Shown here: positions 37,142 through 47,874 of the stretch, piece after piece
Layout: each line of letters starts with the position of its first letter
Numbering within the stretch: the stretch's first letter is position 1
Origin: Pseudomonadota bacterium
GTDB lineage: Bacteria; Pseudomonadota; Gammaproteobacteria; Pseudomonadales; Pseudohongiellaceae
DNA: 64,000 nucleotides
Assembly (NCBI GenBank): GCA_027623555.1
Contig: JAQBSZ010000005.1
Location: forward strand, 1 to 64,000
Direction: 5' to 3'
Notes under the pieces: model-generated
What the model was told of the DNA's origin: nothing
The model's database searches: none
The model's input: only the letters and a program-made list of their open reading frames with translations
Position numbers and translations under genes: made by a program

Positions 37142-40100
37142 GACTTCTCGACCAGGATGCCCGCACCCGGGCGCTGGACATAAATTCTTCGTTCATTGTG
37201 CAGGCCCCGGCCGGTTCCGGAAAGACCGAACTATTAACGTTACGCTTTCTTAAACTATTGTCGGTGTGTGAGCAGCCCGAAGAAGTGCTGGCCATTACCT
37301 TTACCCGTAAGGCTGCCAGCGAAATGCGTAATCGCATCGTTGAGACGCTGCACTGGGCACTGTCGGCTGCCGAATCTGCAACACTACCGGATTCTGCCTT
37401 CGATCAGCAACGTCTGGCCATTGCCCAATCAGTTCTCGATCGCGACGCGGAATACGCCTGGCATATCCTTCAGAACAGCGCCCGCCTGCGTGTGCAAACC
37501 ATTGACAGCTTTTGTTTCTACCTGGCTAATCAGTTGCCGGTCTTGTCACGCGTCGGAGGCAATCCAAGCATTAGCGAAGATGTCGAACACTGTTTTATTG
37601 AAGCAGTCTCCAGGACTATTGCTCGGTTGGAATCCGCAACCTCCCTGAGTGATGACATAGCACTTTTGTTAGGACATCTGGACAATGACCTGAGTCGTGT
37701 CGAAAGAATGCTTGTCAACCTGTTATACCGCCGTGATCAGTGGCTCCCGTACGTATTAGAAATTGGCGCCTCTCCCGACGACGCCCAGCTTTACCTGCAG
37801 CACAGCCTGCAGGAACTCATCTGCGAGTCACTGCTGGAAGCAAGAGAAGGCCTGGCGGATTACCACAGTGAAGTGCTTGAACTGGTCAACTTCGCCGCAA
37901 AAAACCGGCGTGAAGCTGGAATCCTGCCCATAGAGTCTTACCGACCATTGACCGCCCTGCCTCAGGCTGACTTTGCCAGCATCGGATATTGGTTATTTCT
38001 GGTCGACATGCTCGTTACTCAAAAAGACTCCTGGCGCCTGCAAGTAGATAAACGCAATGGCTTCCCGACAGGAGAAGGTGCTGACAAAGAGTTCAAGTCG
38101 CTGTGCAAGCAGCGCAAGGCGCAAGTGAAGGCCCTGCTTGGAGAATTAGCACTAAATGACGACCTTCTTGAATCGCTGCGTTATTTACGTCTGCTGCCAA
38201 ACCCGGAACTGGAAACCAGTCAATGGCGATTTATCGCCTCCTTAACCCGCACCCTGATTCATCTTGGTGGAGAACTACTGGTCGCCTTTCGCAAATTCAG
38301 GCTCATCGATTACACGCAGACCGGCGCAGCAGCCCGTGCTGCCCTGGGAACTGCAGAGAATCCGACGGAGTTGGCCCTCGCCCTCGATCACAAACTGCAA
38401 CACATTCTTGTCGATGAGTTTCAGGATACTTCGAAATTGCAGCAGGAACTCCTGGAACAACTTACCCTTGAGTGGCAACCGGAGGATGGTCGCACGCTGT
38501 TTCTGGTAGGCGATGCCATGCAATCCTGCTATGGCTTCCGCAATGCCAACGTGGGAATCTATCTCGATGTACGCGCGAACGGACTCGGCGCCATTAAACT
38601 GCAGGCGCTAACCCTGCAGACAAATTTTCGCTCCCAGGCAAAGATAGTCGACTGGGTCAACTCGATATTTCATTCGGCGTTTCCCAAAATAGCCAACGCC
38701 TCGCGGGGCGCTGTCCCCTATTCCGACTCCATAGCGATTAAACCCGCTTTGGAAAACAGCGAAGTGCGGACAGAATTACTGCTGCATGATCGCAATCAAG
38801 TGCAGACTGCCCTATTGCTGGAAGCACAGTTGGTCGCCAGGCGGGTTCAGGAAATCAGGCAGCAAGAACCACGGGCGTCAATCGCGATTCTGGTGCGTAG
38901 CCGGTCTCATCTTGAGAACATCATTCCGCAACTTCGTGCGGCAAATATCCAGTGGCAATCCACCAACATTGACAGGATGGAAGCGCTCCCGGTAATCGAA
39001 GATCTCATCAGCCTCACGCATGCCTTGCTGAATACAGCAGACCGCCTCAGCTGGCTGGCGATCCTGCGCGCTCCCTGGTGTGGATTGAATATTGCGGAAC
39101 TGCATGCAATCAGTAGCTACACAGCACAAAGGAGCCTCTGGTCAACCCTGCAAGACCCAGCTGCCATACCCGGACTTCTCGATGCCAGCCGTGACCGCAT
39201 CGCAGGATTAGTCGAAGTACTCGGTTTTGCCATGGCCATGCGGTTTCGAGTTTCGTTGCGCAAACTAGTGGAGACAACCTGGACGCTTCTGCGAGGTTCG
39301 CTTTGTATAGGCAGTGCAGTGGAGCTGGAGAGTACTGCCCATTATTTTCAACTGCTTGAGAAATATCAGATGGCAGGAGGGCTCAGGAATCCTCGCGAGT
39401 TCCAACAGCAAGTAACAAAGTCCTTCGTGCCCTCTCCAGCCATCCGGGACGATGACGAGTCCATCCATTTATTGACCATGCACAAGGCCAAAGGCCTCGA
39501 ATTTGATCATGTCATCCTGCCTGGTCTGTCTCGATCGCCACGCAGTGATGAAAAGGAGCTATTGCAATGGCATCAACGAGTTAACCAGCAGCGCCAGACC
39601 AGATTGTTTATCGCAGCCCTCACGGAGACCGGTTCAGATGAGGACATGCTCTATAAGCTTATTCGTCACGAACAACAACACAAACGCGCACTCGAAGACA
39701 CGCGATTGCTATACATTGCCATTACCAGGGCGCGTAGCTCAGTCAGCCTGTTCGCACCGCTCGCCCGCAATAGCAAGGGCATTGCGGAACCTACCAAAAG
39801 TAGTTTGTTAGGAAAAATCTGGCGGGAATTGTCAGCGCAATCGGATCACCTCTCTCATCACGAGGTCGCTGTCAGCAGCCAGGCAGCAGAATCTACACAA
39901 TCATTTCCAGCACTTGAGTCGCCCACCCCTGTCAAACGCTTCGAACCAGCCCTGCAGCTCGAGACGGCGGAATCACAAAGCTTGCGATCACAGCTTGATG
40001 ATCTGGACGAAAACCAGGCCCAGCCCGAAGCGGCTAAAACCTTCCAAATCGACAGCCTCGCCACGGCAACGGGTACTTTAATCCACCAGTGTCTTGAACA

Positions 40101-40590
40101 TTACGTCAAGTCAGCCGATCAGGCGAATTTCCTGAAGCAGCTTGATGGATTGGATAATTTCTGGCTGCACCGTCTGCGTGAATTCTCCACAGATGCAAAA
40201 TTGCTCTCCGCGGCTAGCGAGTTTATCAAAGACTCAATACGGCAAAGCGTCTCTAGCGAAGAGTTCAGTTGGATATTTGATGCAGGACTTGAGGATAGCC
40301 AGGCTGAGCTTGCGTTTACTGTGCGCAGTGGAAACATGATCAGGCAATATAGTGTGGATCGAACCTTTGTTGACAAGACAGGAACTCGTTGGATCATCGA
40401 CTATAAGACTGCAACGCCAGATGTTGAGCAGAGCGTCGACAGCTTCCTGAGCGAGCAAAGAATCCAGCACACCGAACAGCTCGGCAGCTATGTAAAGTTA
40501 TTCCAACAGACAGAGAATCGACCGATCCGGACGGCGCTGTTCCTGACTGGTTTGCCCAGGCTGCTCGAGCTGCAAGTGCCGCGCGAATAG
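37138..40590 (+). CDS. AddA-like UvrD/Rep helicase-exonuclease
   Basis: 1150 residues. An SF1A helicase: Walker A QAPAGSGKTELL (K29), AITFTRKAASEMRNRI (motif Ia), LVDEFQDTSKLQ with D426-E427, TLQTNFRSQ, SIHLLTMHKAKGLEFDHVI (motif V) and LLYIAITRARSSVSLFAP (motif VI). The C-terminus has a RecB-family nuclease (TLIHQCLEHY; RWIIDYKTA with D1088 and K1090). With the AddB-like partner it would unwind and degrade broken DNA ends for RecA loading. Translationally coupled by a 4-base overlap. The stop is only 9 bases from the converging hpt stop, with no terminator visible. Confidence 0.93.
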   Translation: MRLLDQDARTRALDINSSFIVQAPAGSGKTELLTLRFLKLLSVCEQPEEVLAITFTRKAASEMRNRIVETLHWALSAAESATLPDSAFDQQRLAIAQSVLDRDAEYAWHILQNSARLRVQTIDSFCFYLANQLPVLSRVGGNPSISEDVEHCFIEAVSRTIARLESATSLSDDIALLLGHLDNDLSRVERMLVNLLYRRDQWLPYVLEIGASPDDAQLYLQHSLQELICESLLEAREGLADYHSEVLELVNFAAKNRREAGILPIESYRPLTALPQADFASIGYWLFLVDMLVTQKDSWRLQVDKRNGFPTGEGADKEFKSLCKQRKAQVKALLGELALNDDLLESLRYLRLLPNPELETSQWRFIASLTRTLIHLGGELLVAFRKFRLIDYTQTGAAARAALGTAENPTELALALDHKLQHILVDEFQDTSKLQQELLEQLTLEWQPEDGRTLFLVGDAMQSCYGFRNANVGIYLDVRANGLGAIKLQALTLQTNFRSQAKIVDWVNSIFHSAFPKIANASRGAVPYSDSIAIKPALENSEVRTELLLHDRNQVQTALLLEAQLVARRVQEIRQQEPRASIAILVRSRSHLENIIPQLRAANIQWQSTNIDRMEALPVIEDLISLTHALLNTADRLSWLAILRAPWCGLNIAELHAISSYTAQRSLWSTLQDPAAIPGLLDASRDRIAGLVEVLGFAMAMRFRVSLRKLVETTWTLLRGSLCIGSAVELESTAHYFQLLEKYQMAGGLRNPREFQQQVTKSFVPSPAIRDDDESIHLLTMHKAKGLEFDHVILPGLSRSPRSDEKELLQWHQRVNQQRQTRLFIAALTETGSDEDMLYKLIRHEQQHKRALEDTRLLYIAITRARSSVSLFAPLARNSKGIAEPTKSSLLGKIWRELSAQSDHLSHHEVAVSSQAAESTQSFPALESPTPVKRFEPALQLETAESQSLRSQLDDLDENQAQPEAAKTFQIDSLATATGTLIHQCLEHYVKSADQANFLKQLDGLDNFWLHRLREFSTDAKLLSAASEFIKDSIRQSVSSEEFSWIFDAGLEDSQAELAFTVRSGNMIRQYSVDRTFVDKTGTRWIIDYKTATPDVEQSVDSFLSEQRIQHTEQLGSYVKLFQQTENRPIRTALFLTGLPRLLELQVPRE

Positions 40591-40599
40591 ATTGAGTGA

Positions 40600-41163
40600 C
40601 TACTTGTCCTCATCGGCAATCGCAAAAATACCTGCCGCATTACGAAGATAGCCCTTGTAATCCATGCCGTAACCGTAAAGATAAAAATCTTCGACCTGAA
40701 GCCCGACGAAATCTGCCCTTATCGGGCTCAGTTTTTGGTTGTGTAGTTTTTCAACGAGAACCGCAGACAGCACTCTGGATGCGCCCTGTTCGATGCAATA
40801 CGCCAGGATTCGTTGCAGCGTGACTCCTTCATCGAGTATGTCATCGATAACTAACACCACACGATCCTCTAAAGAGCACGCTGGATAGCTTTTCCATTGC
40901 AGATCAGCTCCGCTGGTTTCGTTGCGGTAACGCGTTGCATGCAGATAGTCCATCTGTAAAGGAAAATTCAGCCTGGTGGCCAGACTGCCGGTCACGATCA
41001 AACCACCGTTCATGACACACAGGATAATGGGATTGCTGTCGCCGATCTCGCCGCTGATAGCTACCGCCATCGCATCGAGGGCAGCCTCCACTTGCTGCGC
41101 TGTGTAGAGACAGCGGCCCCGCATGCTCACGCCACGAATGCTTTCTGCACTTACCTCACCCAT
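40600..41163 (-). CDS. hpt: Hypoxanthine-guanine phosphoribosyltransferase family
   Basis: A purine salvage enzyme: hypoxanthine or guanine plus PRPP to IMP or GMP. The PRPP-binding loop is VVLVIDDILDEGVTLQ and the PPi loop lies in CVMNGGLIVTG. The C-terminal VGLQVEDFYLYGYGMDYKGY is the purine-contacting end of this family. 187 residues. It is preceded by mscS and nagZ on the same strand. Confidence 0.93.
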   Translation of the reverse strand: MGEVSAESIRGVSMRGRCLYTAQQVEAALDAMAVAISGEIGDSNPIILCVMNGGLIVTGSLATRLNFPLQMDYLHATRYRNETSGADLQWKSYPACSLEDRVVLVIDDILDEGVTLQRILAYCIEQGASRVLSAVLVEKLHNQKLSPIRADFVGLQVEDFYLYGYGMDYKGYLRNAAGIFAIADEDK

Positions 41164-41197
41164 CTACATACTCCAAGCATCGAGTTACCTCACCCAT

Positions 41198-42343
41198 TTA
41201 TTTCATCGGGCCGGCAATCGATGTTTCACCGCCGACCTGCCCCGGCACATCGGCCAACAGGGCATCGATGCCGTCGAGCGTAGTAGTCGGGAATGCGAAG
41301 TCGGCGTCGTTGGCATGCACTATCTCGATAATCTTCAGCATTACGTCCTGTTTGATTTCATGAAACTTCACCCAATTCGTGGTCTTGGTAAATGTGTACA
41401 CAAAAAACTCCAGCGACGAAGTGGCATAACTATTGAAGTTGACGATCAGTGTCTGGCTGGTATCAATCTCTTCATGTGCTTTGAGCATGGCCTTTACCGA
41501 TTCCACAATCTCGCCCATCTTGTCCGCATCCTGATAGCGGATGCCGATTTTCTCGTAAATCCGGCGATTACTCATGCGCGAAGGATTTTCCACAGCCAAT
41601 GTAGTAAACACAGAATTCGGAATATAGAGTGGCCGTTTGTCGAATGTGCGTACTATCGTGAGCCTCCATCCGATCATCTCTACCGTGCCTTCGATATCCC
41701 GGTCAGGTGAACGGATCCAGTCGCCAATGGTGAAGGGTCGGTCGAGGTAGATCATCAACCCGCCGAAGAAGTTTGCCAGCAAATCTTGTGCGGCGAAGCC
41801 CAGCGCAATTCCACCCACACCACCGAATGCCAGCAAGGCGGTAATTTCGATTCCCAAGGTTGGCAATGCTACCAATACTGCAGAGATTACCACTGAGAGC
41901 CTTAACAGTTTCGCCAGCGCGTGCAATGTGGTTGGATCCATGCGCGCCTGCTCCGAGCCATCTGCTTCTTGCAGTTGCTCGATCAGATTGGCTTCGGCGA
42001 GACTGATGAACTTCACCAGAAACAACATGATCAGGACGATGAAGGTGATTTGCCTCACCAGGCCCAGGTTCTCCGTTGAGAACAAGTCTGTTTCCAGGAA
42101 ACCGCCACTGACTTCAATTGCCCATAACAGTCCGATTATCAGGATGAACCAGCTCAATGGCGCCCTTGCCGCTTCCAGGAAGGCATCGTCCCAGATATTG
42201 TCAGTCCGTTTCAGGTGTTCCCCTATGGTCTTAAGGAGACGCAAGGCGATAAATCTGGCCAACAGCGTAATGGTGACGATTGCGAAGAGCTCCACTGCCC
42301 AACCCAGTTCACTTAAACTCTCCAGAGATAAAAAATTAACCAT
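41198..42343 (-). CDS. Small-conductance mechanosensitive channel family protein
   Basis: An inner-membrane channel of the MscS family that relieves osmotic pressure. The N-terminus has about four membrane helices and then the pore helix ALLAFGGVGGIALGFAAQDLLANFFGGL, with the Gly/Ala packing of MscS TM3. The beta domain IGDWIRSPDRDIEGTVEMIGWRLTIVRT follows. The open frame continues to 42415 inside nagZ, but ATG 42343 with a GAGAGG site gives a sensible membrane N-terminus and 381 residues. It lies 30 bases after the nagZ stop. Confidence 0.92.
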   Translation of the reverse strand: MVNFLSLESLSELGWAVELFAIVTITLLARFIALRLLKTIGEHLKRTDNIWDDAFLEAARAPLSWFILIIGLLWAIEVSGGFLETDLFSTENLGLVRQITFIVLIMLFLVKFISLAEANLIEQLQEADGSEQARMDPTTLHALAKLLRLSVVISAVLVALPTLGIEITALLAFGGVGGIALGFAAQDLLANFFGGLMIYLDRPFTIGDWIRSPDRDIEGTVEMIGWRLTIVRTFDKRPLYIPNSVFTTLAVENPSRMSNRRIYEKIGIRYQDADKMGEIVESVKAMLKAHEEIDTSQTLIVNFNSYATSSLEFFVYTFTKTTNWVKFHEIKQDVMLKIIEIVHANDADFAFPTTTLDGIDALLADVPGQVGGETSIAGPMK

Positions 42344-42372
42344 CAAGCTATCTACCTCTCTTTCCTTATCAT

Positions 42373-43401
42373 CTAACTGGTAAACGAGCGCACCACTGCG
42401 CTGGCACTCGCCCATTTGTCTTCATTGTACAGATCTGCAATCTCCGGCGCTGGACTTGCACGCATCGCGGCAATGCGCGAATTGCCGGGTACCGATTCCT
42501 GTTCGAGCCAATCTGCAACAGCAACTGCCGCCTCCCGGTCATTGCAAACCAGCACCATATCGCAGCCCGCTGTCAGAGCCAGCTCTGCTCGTTGCTCCAC
42601 ACGACCCACTGCATGGGCAGCGCGCATGGATAAATCATCACTGAATACCACCCCATCAAATGCTAATTCCTTGCGCAGTTTCTGCTGAATCCAGATGCTC
42701 GAAAATCCAGCTGACCTGGTATCCAGCGCCGGGTACACCACGTGTGCCGGCATTATGCCAGCAAGCGCTGCAATGCAGCCCGCAAATACCTGGTAATCAT
42801 TTGCAAGAATCTCTTCTGCGGTCCGCTCGTCGATGGGTAGTGCGTCGTGAGAATCGAGCGCTACGAGCCCGTGTCCGGGATAGTGTTTTCCGGTGGCAGC
42901 CATGCCTGCGCTGTTCATGCCCTTAATATAATAGGAGGCGAGATCGACAACGACATCTACCTCGGCGGCAAAGGCGCGCTCCTTGATTACCGGACTGGCT
43001 GGTGAATAAAGATCGAGCACCGGCGCAAAGCTGATATCGATTCCATAGTGCAATAACTCTGCTGCCATCGCCCAGGCACACCGAGTAGAACAATCTCGCG
43101 CTTGCGCAGGATCACGCTCGTACATTTCACCCAGCGCGTGCAGCGGGGGTAATTTCAGAAAGCCATCCTGGAATCGTTGTACCCGGCCACCTTCCTGATC
43201 GACAGCGATGAGCAGTTCCGGATTGCTGTCTCTTATGGAACTTACCAATGCTTTGAGTTGGGAAGGTGAAGCATAATTCCTGGCAAATAAGATCAACCCA
43301 CCGACTGAGGGTCGTAGCAGAAGCTCCCTTTCAAATGCAGAAAGCGAAGTACTCTCAACGTCCAGCATCAATACGCCGGGAGCTCTGTGAAGTTCAATCA
43401 T
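42373..43401 (-). CDS. nagZ: Beta-N-acetylglucosaminidase NagZ
   Basis: A cytoplasmic glycoside hydrolase family 3 enzyme that removes GlcNAc from anhydro-muropeptides in cell-wall recycling. The motifs are VDQEGGRVQRF, the Lys-His KHYPGHGLVALDSHDALP loop, and the nucleophile Asp in VVFSDDLSMRAA. 342 residues matches E. coli NagZ. It heads a nagZ-mscS-hpt series on the minus strand. Confidence 0.95.
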   Translation of the reverse strand: MIELHRAPGVLMLDVESTSLSAFERELLLRPSVGGLILFARNYASPSQLKALVSSIRDSNPELLIAVDQEGGRVQRFQDGFLKLPPLHALGEMYERDPAQARDCSTRCAWAMAAELLHYGIDISFAPVLDLYSPASPVIKERAFAAEVDVVVDLASYYIKGMNSAGMAATGKHYPGHGLVALDSHDALPIDERTAEEILANDYQVFAGCIAALAGIMPAHVVYPALDTRSAGFSSIWIQQKLRKELAFDGVVFSDDLSMRAAHAVGRVEQRAELALTAGCDMVLVCNDREAAVAVADWLEQESVPGNSRIAAMRASPAPEIADLYNEDKWASASAVVRSFTS

Positions 43402-43654
43402 CGTTATTAACTTATGCGTTCGCTGGGATTATCACAAATCTGACCAGGTCCGGCAAAGAAGATTTACAGGAGCGTCAAACAGTTAGCTTTTCTTGTTAAC
43501 TCAATTGCTCTACTTGTCACAAAATTTCTGAAAAAAGGCTTTCTTTTTGCCGTTAATAGTATCTATAGTGACTACTCACTAAATAATAGCAACTGCGAAC
43601 CAGGAGAGTTTCAAGCAGTTAATTCTTCTCGTTCCGAAGTGAGCGCCCGGAGAT

Positions 43655-43987
43655 ATGGCAATGAAAAATCTCATGCCAGAAGTTGCAGTCTGGTATCAAG
43701 ACATCATCAATGGCAACCTATTCGAAGTTGTTGCGATTGACGAAGCCAGTGACACCATCGAGTATCAAATGGTCGATGGCGAAGTTGGTGAATATGACTC
43801 CAGCAGTTGGCAGCAACTCTACCTCTCTCCTGCCGAAGCGCCTGAAGACTGGCGCAGTCCTTACGAGCTTAATGCCGAAGACCAGGTCTATTCCGACCAA
43901 ACCATGGTGCCTGAAAACTGGTCAGGTGTACTGTCTGATATCGAACCTGATCTTATGGACCTGGACGACGACTTTCTGATTCTGTAG
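43655..43987 (+). CDS. Small acidic conserved protein (DUF6763-like)
   Basis: 110 residues, strongly acidic, no membrane segment. PEVAVWYQDIINGNLFEVVAID and DGEVGEYDSSSWQQLYLSPAEAPEDW recall a gammaproteobacterial family of unknown role that I remember as DUF6763. The C-terminus is Asp-rich (DLMDLDDDFLIL). Start ATG at 43655 or the second Met at 43661. It stands alone between nagZ and lexA, with about 200 bases on either side. No function can be inferred. Confidence 0.7.
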   Translation: MAMKNLMPEVAVWYQDIINGNLFEVVAIDEASDTIEYQMVDGEVGEYDSSSWQQLYLSPAEAPEDWRSPYELNAEDQVYSDQTMVPENWSGVLSDIEPDLMDLDDDFLIL

Positions 43988-44128
43988 TCCGCAATTGAAT
44001 TGAGTAATCTCTCGCACCTCTGCCTCACGCCAGCCTTAAACTAATCCTTATGGGCCTGCTGTCCAGCCGAACCGCATTGGCGTCGCTGACGCTATGCCGC
44101 GGCAATCCCGTCAATCACTAAAGATATC

Positions 44129-44166
44129 TTGAGATGATCAGATAACTGTATATAATTACAGTTATC
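44129..44166 (+). promoter_or_regulatory. lexA promoter with overlapping SOS box
   Basis: TTGAGA (44129-44134) and a perfect TATAAT (44151-44156) are 16 bases apart. CTGT-ATATAATT-ACAG (44146-44161) is a canonical LexA box laid over the -10 element. The whole is a 26-bp inverted repeat with perfect 10-bp arms (GATAACTGTA/TACAGTTATC) around TATAAT. LexA should therefore repress itself strongly. Confidence 0.93.
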
Positions 44167-44186
44167 TCAATTTTGAGGGCATTGTC

Positions 44187-44795
44187 ATGCACAAGTTAAC
44201 CAGCCGCCAGGAGGAGATCCTGGGCTATATCAAGGACTACCTTCACAGCACCGGCTATCCACCCACCCGTTCGGAAATCGCCCAGCAAATGGGGTTCAAA
44301 TCCCCTAACGCGGCTGAAGAACACCTCAGAGCTCTGGCCCGCAAGGGTGCGATTGAAATGCTACCGGGCACTTCCAGAGGCATAAAATTACCCATGAATG
44401 AGCAACTGGGCCTGCCGATCATCGGCCAGGTCGCTGCCGGTAGCCCCATCCTCGCAGAGGAATCAATTGCCGACTATTGTGATATTCCACCAGACCTGTT
44501 CTCGCCACGGGCGGATTATCTGTTGACTGTTAAAGGCACCAGTATGATCGATATCGGTATCTATGAAGATGATCTGTTGGCAGTTCACAAGACCGAGCGG
44601 GCTAACAATGGCGATATCGTGGTGGCCAGGATAGATGATGAAGTCACGGTGAAACGCTTCGCAACTTGCCGCAGTAAATATCGGGTAAACCTGGTTGCAG
44701 AAAACCCCGAATTCGCCCCCATTGAAGTAGATCTGCGCACCAGTAATTTCGCCATTGAGGGAATCAGCGTTGGTGTAATTCGCCGCCGCGTGTGA
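44187..44795 (+). CDS. lexA: SOS repressor LexA
   Basis: Represses DNA-damage genes until RecA filament triggers self-cleavage. The winged helix covers residues 1-70 ([21 protein letters not shown]). The cleavage bond is Ala84-Gly85 in QVAAGSPI, with Ser119 (GTSMIDIGI) and Lys156 (EVTVKRF) as the catalytic dyad, all at E. coli positions. 202 residues. It has its own SOS box and is convergent with topA 33 bases away. No sulA-like gene follows. Confidence 0.97.
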   Translation: MHKLTSRQEEILGYIKDYLHSTGYPPTRSEIAQQMGFKSPNAAEEHLRALARKGAIEMLPGTSRGIKLPMNEQLGLPIIGQVAAGSPILAEESIADYCDIPPDLFSPRADYLLTVKGTSMIDIGIYEDDLLAVHKTERANNGDIVVARIDDEVTVKRFATCRSKYRVNLVAENPEFAPIEVDLRTSNFAIEGISVGVIRRRV

Positions 44796-44828
44796 ATTGC
44801 TCAAGTCCCATAGATGGAACCCGGACGG

Positions 44829-47522
44829 TTATTTTTTCGGAGTTTTCTTCGCCGCTTTTTCCGCTGATTTTTTAGAAGCACGCTTCGCTGACTTCCCGGC
44901 AGGCTTGGTTACTTCCCACTTGCCATCCCGATAGAAGGCCTTCCAGCCAGTGGCTTTCTTGTCCACCTCACTCTGCACATACTGCTCTTTAGTCTTACGA
45001 CTATACCGAACCAGGGTCTTGTTACCTTTATCATCCACGGCAGGTGCGTCAAACAGAAACGCGTACTTCGGGTTGATCTCATCCCTGTGCGGAATGAGTT
45101 CTTCCAGATAGGGGGCCCGCGTCTCCCGATTGAGTGGAAACTTGCTTGCAGCGAGGAACAAGCCAGATGCTCCATCTCTCAACACGTAGTGATCCTCTAC
45201 CGTTTCACAGCGCAGTTCCAGCATGGCAACAGGATCCATCTTCGGAGGCGCCGCTTCACCACTGCGCAATAGTTTGCGAGTGTTCTTGCAATTATCGCTG
45301 CTACATCCGAAATATTTTCCAAACCGGCCGGTTTTCAACTGCATGTCGGCGCCACACTTGTCGCATTCGATCACCGGGCCATCGTAGCCACGAATCTTGA
45401 ATTCCCCATTCTCCACCTCATAACCCGCACAATCCGGATTGTTACCACAGACATGCAGCTTGCGCTTTTCATCGATCAGATACGCATCCATTGCGGTATT
45501 ACAAATCCCACAGCGATGCTTCTTCCGGAACAGGATATTCTCCTGGGCTTCTGCCTCCTCGACCGTATCCGTACGAATTGCTTCCTCACCGGGAGTGAGG
45601 TTCAAGGTGCTCTTGCAGCGCTCCTTGGTTGGTAATGAGTAGCCTGAGCATCCGAGAAACACGCCGGTGGACGCCGTGCGGATTTGCATGGATCGGCCAC
45701 ATTGAGGACATGGAATATCGGTATCTGTTGGATCATTGGTGCGCATCCCACCTTCATCTGCCTGAGCCAGAGCCAGCTGACTGGTAAAGCCTGCATAAAA
45801 ATCATTCAGCAGTTTTTTCCAATTGGTATCGCCGGCTGCAACTTCGTCGAGCGAATCTTCCATTTTCGCCGTGAAATCATAGTCCATGAGGTCGCTAAAG
45901 CTCTCTTGCAGGCGCTCGGCAACAATGTCACCCATCTTCAAGGCGTAGAATCGTTTATTTTCAACTTTGACATAGCCGCGGTCCTGGATGGTGGAAATGA
46001 TCGAGGCATAGGTTGAAGGACGGCCGATGTCCTTCTTCTCAAGCTCTTTAACCAGGCTTGCTTCAGTAAAGCGCGCCGGAGGCTTGGTGAAATTCTGAAA
46101 TGGCTCCAACAGTTTCAACTCCAGTAGTTCACCTACTCTTACATCCGGGAGCACCACGTCTTCCTCTTTGGAAGGCATCGCCCGGAGATAGCCATCGAAT
46201 TGCATGATGCGCCCCTTGATGCGCAATTCGAAGCGGTCGGCTTCAACTGAGATACTGCTGCTCAGGTATTGCGCTGCCGGCATCTGGCAGGCTACGAAGA
46301 ATTGCCAGATCAGGGTATATAAACGCACCGCATCGTGCTCCAACCCTTGCAGTTGTTCGGCAGGGACTCTGACATCTGTCGGCCTGATCGCCTCGTGGGC
46401 TTCCTGGGCTCCCTCTTTCGAACTGTATATCAGTGGCTGATCCGGCAGGTACTGGGGCCCGTAACTCTTATTGATGAAGTCGCGACACATCGCGATGGAG
46501 TCCTCGCCCAGGTGAGTAGAGTCGGTGCGCATATAGGTGATGTAGCCTGCCTCGTAGAGACGCTGTGCCATAACCATGGTCTTTTTGACGCCATAACCCA
46601 GCCGCGTACTAGCCGCCTGTTGTAAAGTTGAAGTGATCAGTGGCGGTTTCGGCTTGGAGGAAGTAGGACGATCTTCCCGCTTCTGGACCTTGAATTCAGC
46701 AGACTCGAGGATGGCCAGCGCCGCATCAGTATCGGCTTTGTTATCAGGACGAAATTTCGTAGCTCCGTCCCTGGTTACCTGGCAGCGTAGTCGCTTAAGT
46801 TCCTTATTTTCAAGGCTGGCAAATACCTCCCAATACTCTTCAGGGATAAAGGCGCGAATTTCCTGTTCCCGCTCTACCACCAGACGCACCGCAACTGATT
46901 GGACTCGCCCGGCGGATAAGCCCCTGGCCACTTTTGCCCAGAGCAGTGGCGATACCATAAACCCGACAACCCGATCGAGAAAACGCCGGGCCTGCTGCGC
47001 CTCGACATAGCGCATATCGAGCTCACCAGGTTCTGAAAAAGCTTCGGTTATCGCGCGTTTGGTAATTTCATTAAAGACTACGCGCTTGTAGCGATCGGGA
47101 TCACCTCCGATCGCTTCTTTCAAGTGCCAGGCAATCGCCTCACCCTCTCTATCAAGGTCCGTTGCCAGGTAGATATTCTCAGCGTTCTTGGCGAGCTTCT
47201 TAAGCTCGGCCACTACTTTTTCCTTGCCCGGAAGAATTTGATAATTCGCCTTCCAGTCGTGCTCCGGATCGATACCCATGCGAGATACAAGTTGTTGCTT
47301 GGCTTTCTTCTTCTTGTAAATTTCCTTTTCTTCCGGGGCCATCTTCCTGGTGACGGCGGCAGCAGCAGCGCGTGCCTTGGTGTCAATGGCTTTGCCATTG
47401 CCGCTGGTCGGGAGATCGCGAATATGGCCCACGCTGGACTTAACAATGAACTCAGATCCAAGGTATTTGTTGATAGTTCTGGCCTTTGCAGGTGACTCAA
47501 CTATTACCAGTGATTTTGACAT
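44829..47522 (-). CDS. topA: DNA topoisomerase I
   Basis: A type IA topoisomerase that relaxes negative supercoils. The Toprim domain opens the protein ([19 protein letters not shown], catalytic E9; [15 protein letters not shown]). The active tyrosine is Y330 in [10 protein letters not shown]. Three C-terminal Cys4 zinc-ribbon units follow ([27 protein letters not shown]), then a domain resembling the E. coli C-terminal repeats and a Lys/Ala-rich tail ([18 protein letters not shown]). 897 residues. Confidence 0.97.
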   Translation of the reverse strand: MSKSLVIVESPAKARTINKYLGSEFIVKSSVGHIRDLPTSGNGKAIDTKARAAAAAVTRKMAPEEKEIYKKKKAKQQLVSRMGIDPEHDWKANYQILPGKEKVVAELKKLAKNAENIYLATDLDREGEAIAWHLKEAIGGDPDRYKRVVFNEITKRAITEAFSEPGELDMRYVEAQQARRFLDRVVGFMVSPLLWAKVARGLSAGRVQSVAVRLVVEREQEIRAFIPEEYWEVFASLENKELKRLRCQVTRDGATKFRPDNKADTDAALAILESAEFKVQKREDRPTSSKPKPPLITSTLQQAASTRLGYGVKKTMVMAQRLYEAGYITYMRTDSTHLGEDSIAMCRDFINKSYGPQYLPDQPLIYSSKEGAQEAHEAIRPTDVRVPAEQLQGLEHDAVRLYTLIWQFFVACQMPAAQYLSSSISVEADRFELRIKGRIMQFDGYLRAMPSKEEDVVLPDVRVGELLELKLLEPFQNFTKPPARFTEASLVKELEKKDIGRPSTYASIISTIQDRGYVKVENKRFYALKMGDIVAERLQESFSDLMDYDFTAKMEDSLDEVAAGDTNWKKLLNDFYAGFTSQLALAQADEGGMRTNDPTDTDIPCPQCGRSMQIRTASTGVFLGCSGYSLPTKERCKSTLNLTPGEEAIRTDTVEEAEAQENILFRKKHRCGICNTAMDAYLIDEKRKLHVCGNNPDCAGYEVENGEFKIRGYDGPVIECDKCGADMQLKTGRFGKYFGCSSDNCKNTRKLLRSGEAAPPKMDPVAMLELRCETVEDHYVLRDGASGLFLAASKFPLNRETRAPYLEELIPHRDEINPKYAFLFDAPAVDDKGNKTLVRYSRKTKEQYVQSEVDKKATGWKAFYRDGKWEVTKPAGKSAKRASKKSAEKAAKKTPKK

Positions 47523-47874
47523 TTGCAGTACTTTTTACCTTGTTTCGAGGATTATGGTGGCCCGGGCAGCGCACATATATAAGGGCTAGTTGCGCATCGG
47601 TCAAGTTTTCCGTTAAAAAAATTCAGACGCGAATCACAAAACCGCAACTCTAATTTAAGCTGAGGACTTGTGCATATGCATAGGAAATAAAGCAAATTCA
47701 GTCGCAGGGATTAGTAATTTTGGATATCGAATCAGCCATTGCCTGGGCAATCCGTAAATAGCCACACATTATTTTTCGGTTAGGAAATTTTCCAGCAATA
47801 GTAGATGCAGAAACTAACGCTATATAAACAATGCAACTTGGCACCATTTATAACGATATTTAAAAGGTGGGTGT
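47523..47874. other. Intergenic region between topA and ilvE
   Basis: 352 bases, visibly A+T-rich. It holds the topA promoter. No gene or clear terminator for ilvE is seen. Confidence 0.6.
47576..47604 (-). promoter_or_regulatory. Candidate topA promoter
   Basis: Minus strand TTGACC (47604-47599) and TATATA (47581-47576) separated by exactly 17 bases, about 54 bases before the topA start. Confidence 0.6.

Noticed and set aside
41123-41710. A 195-codon plus-strand frame opposite hpt and mscS
   Set aside because: It crosses two convincing minus-strand genes and has no recognisable domain.
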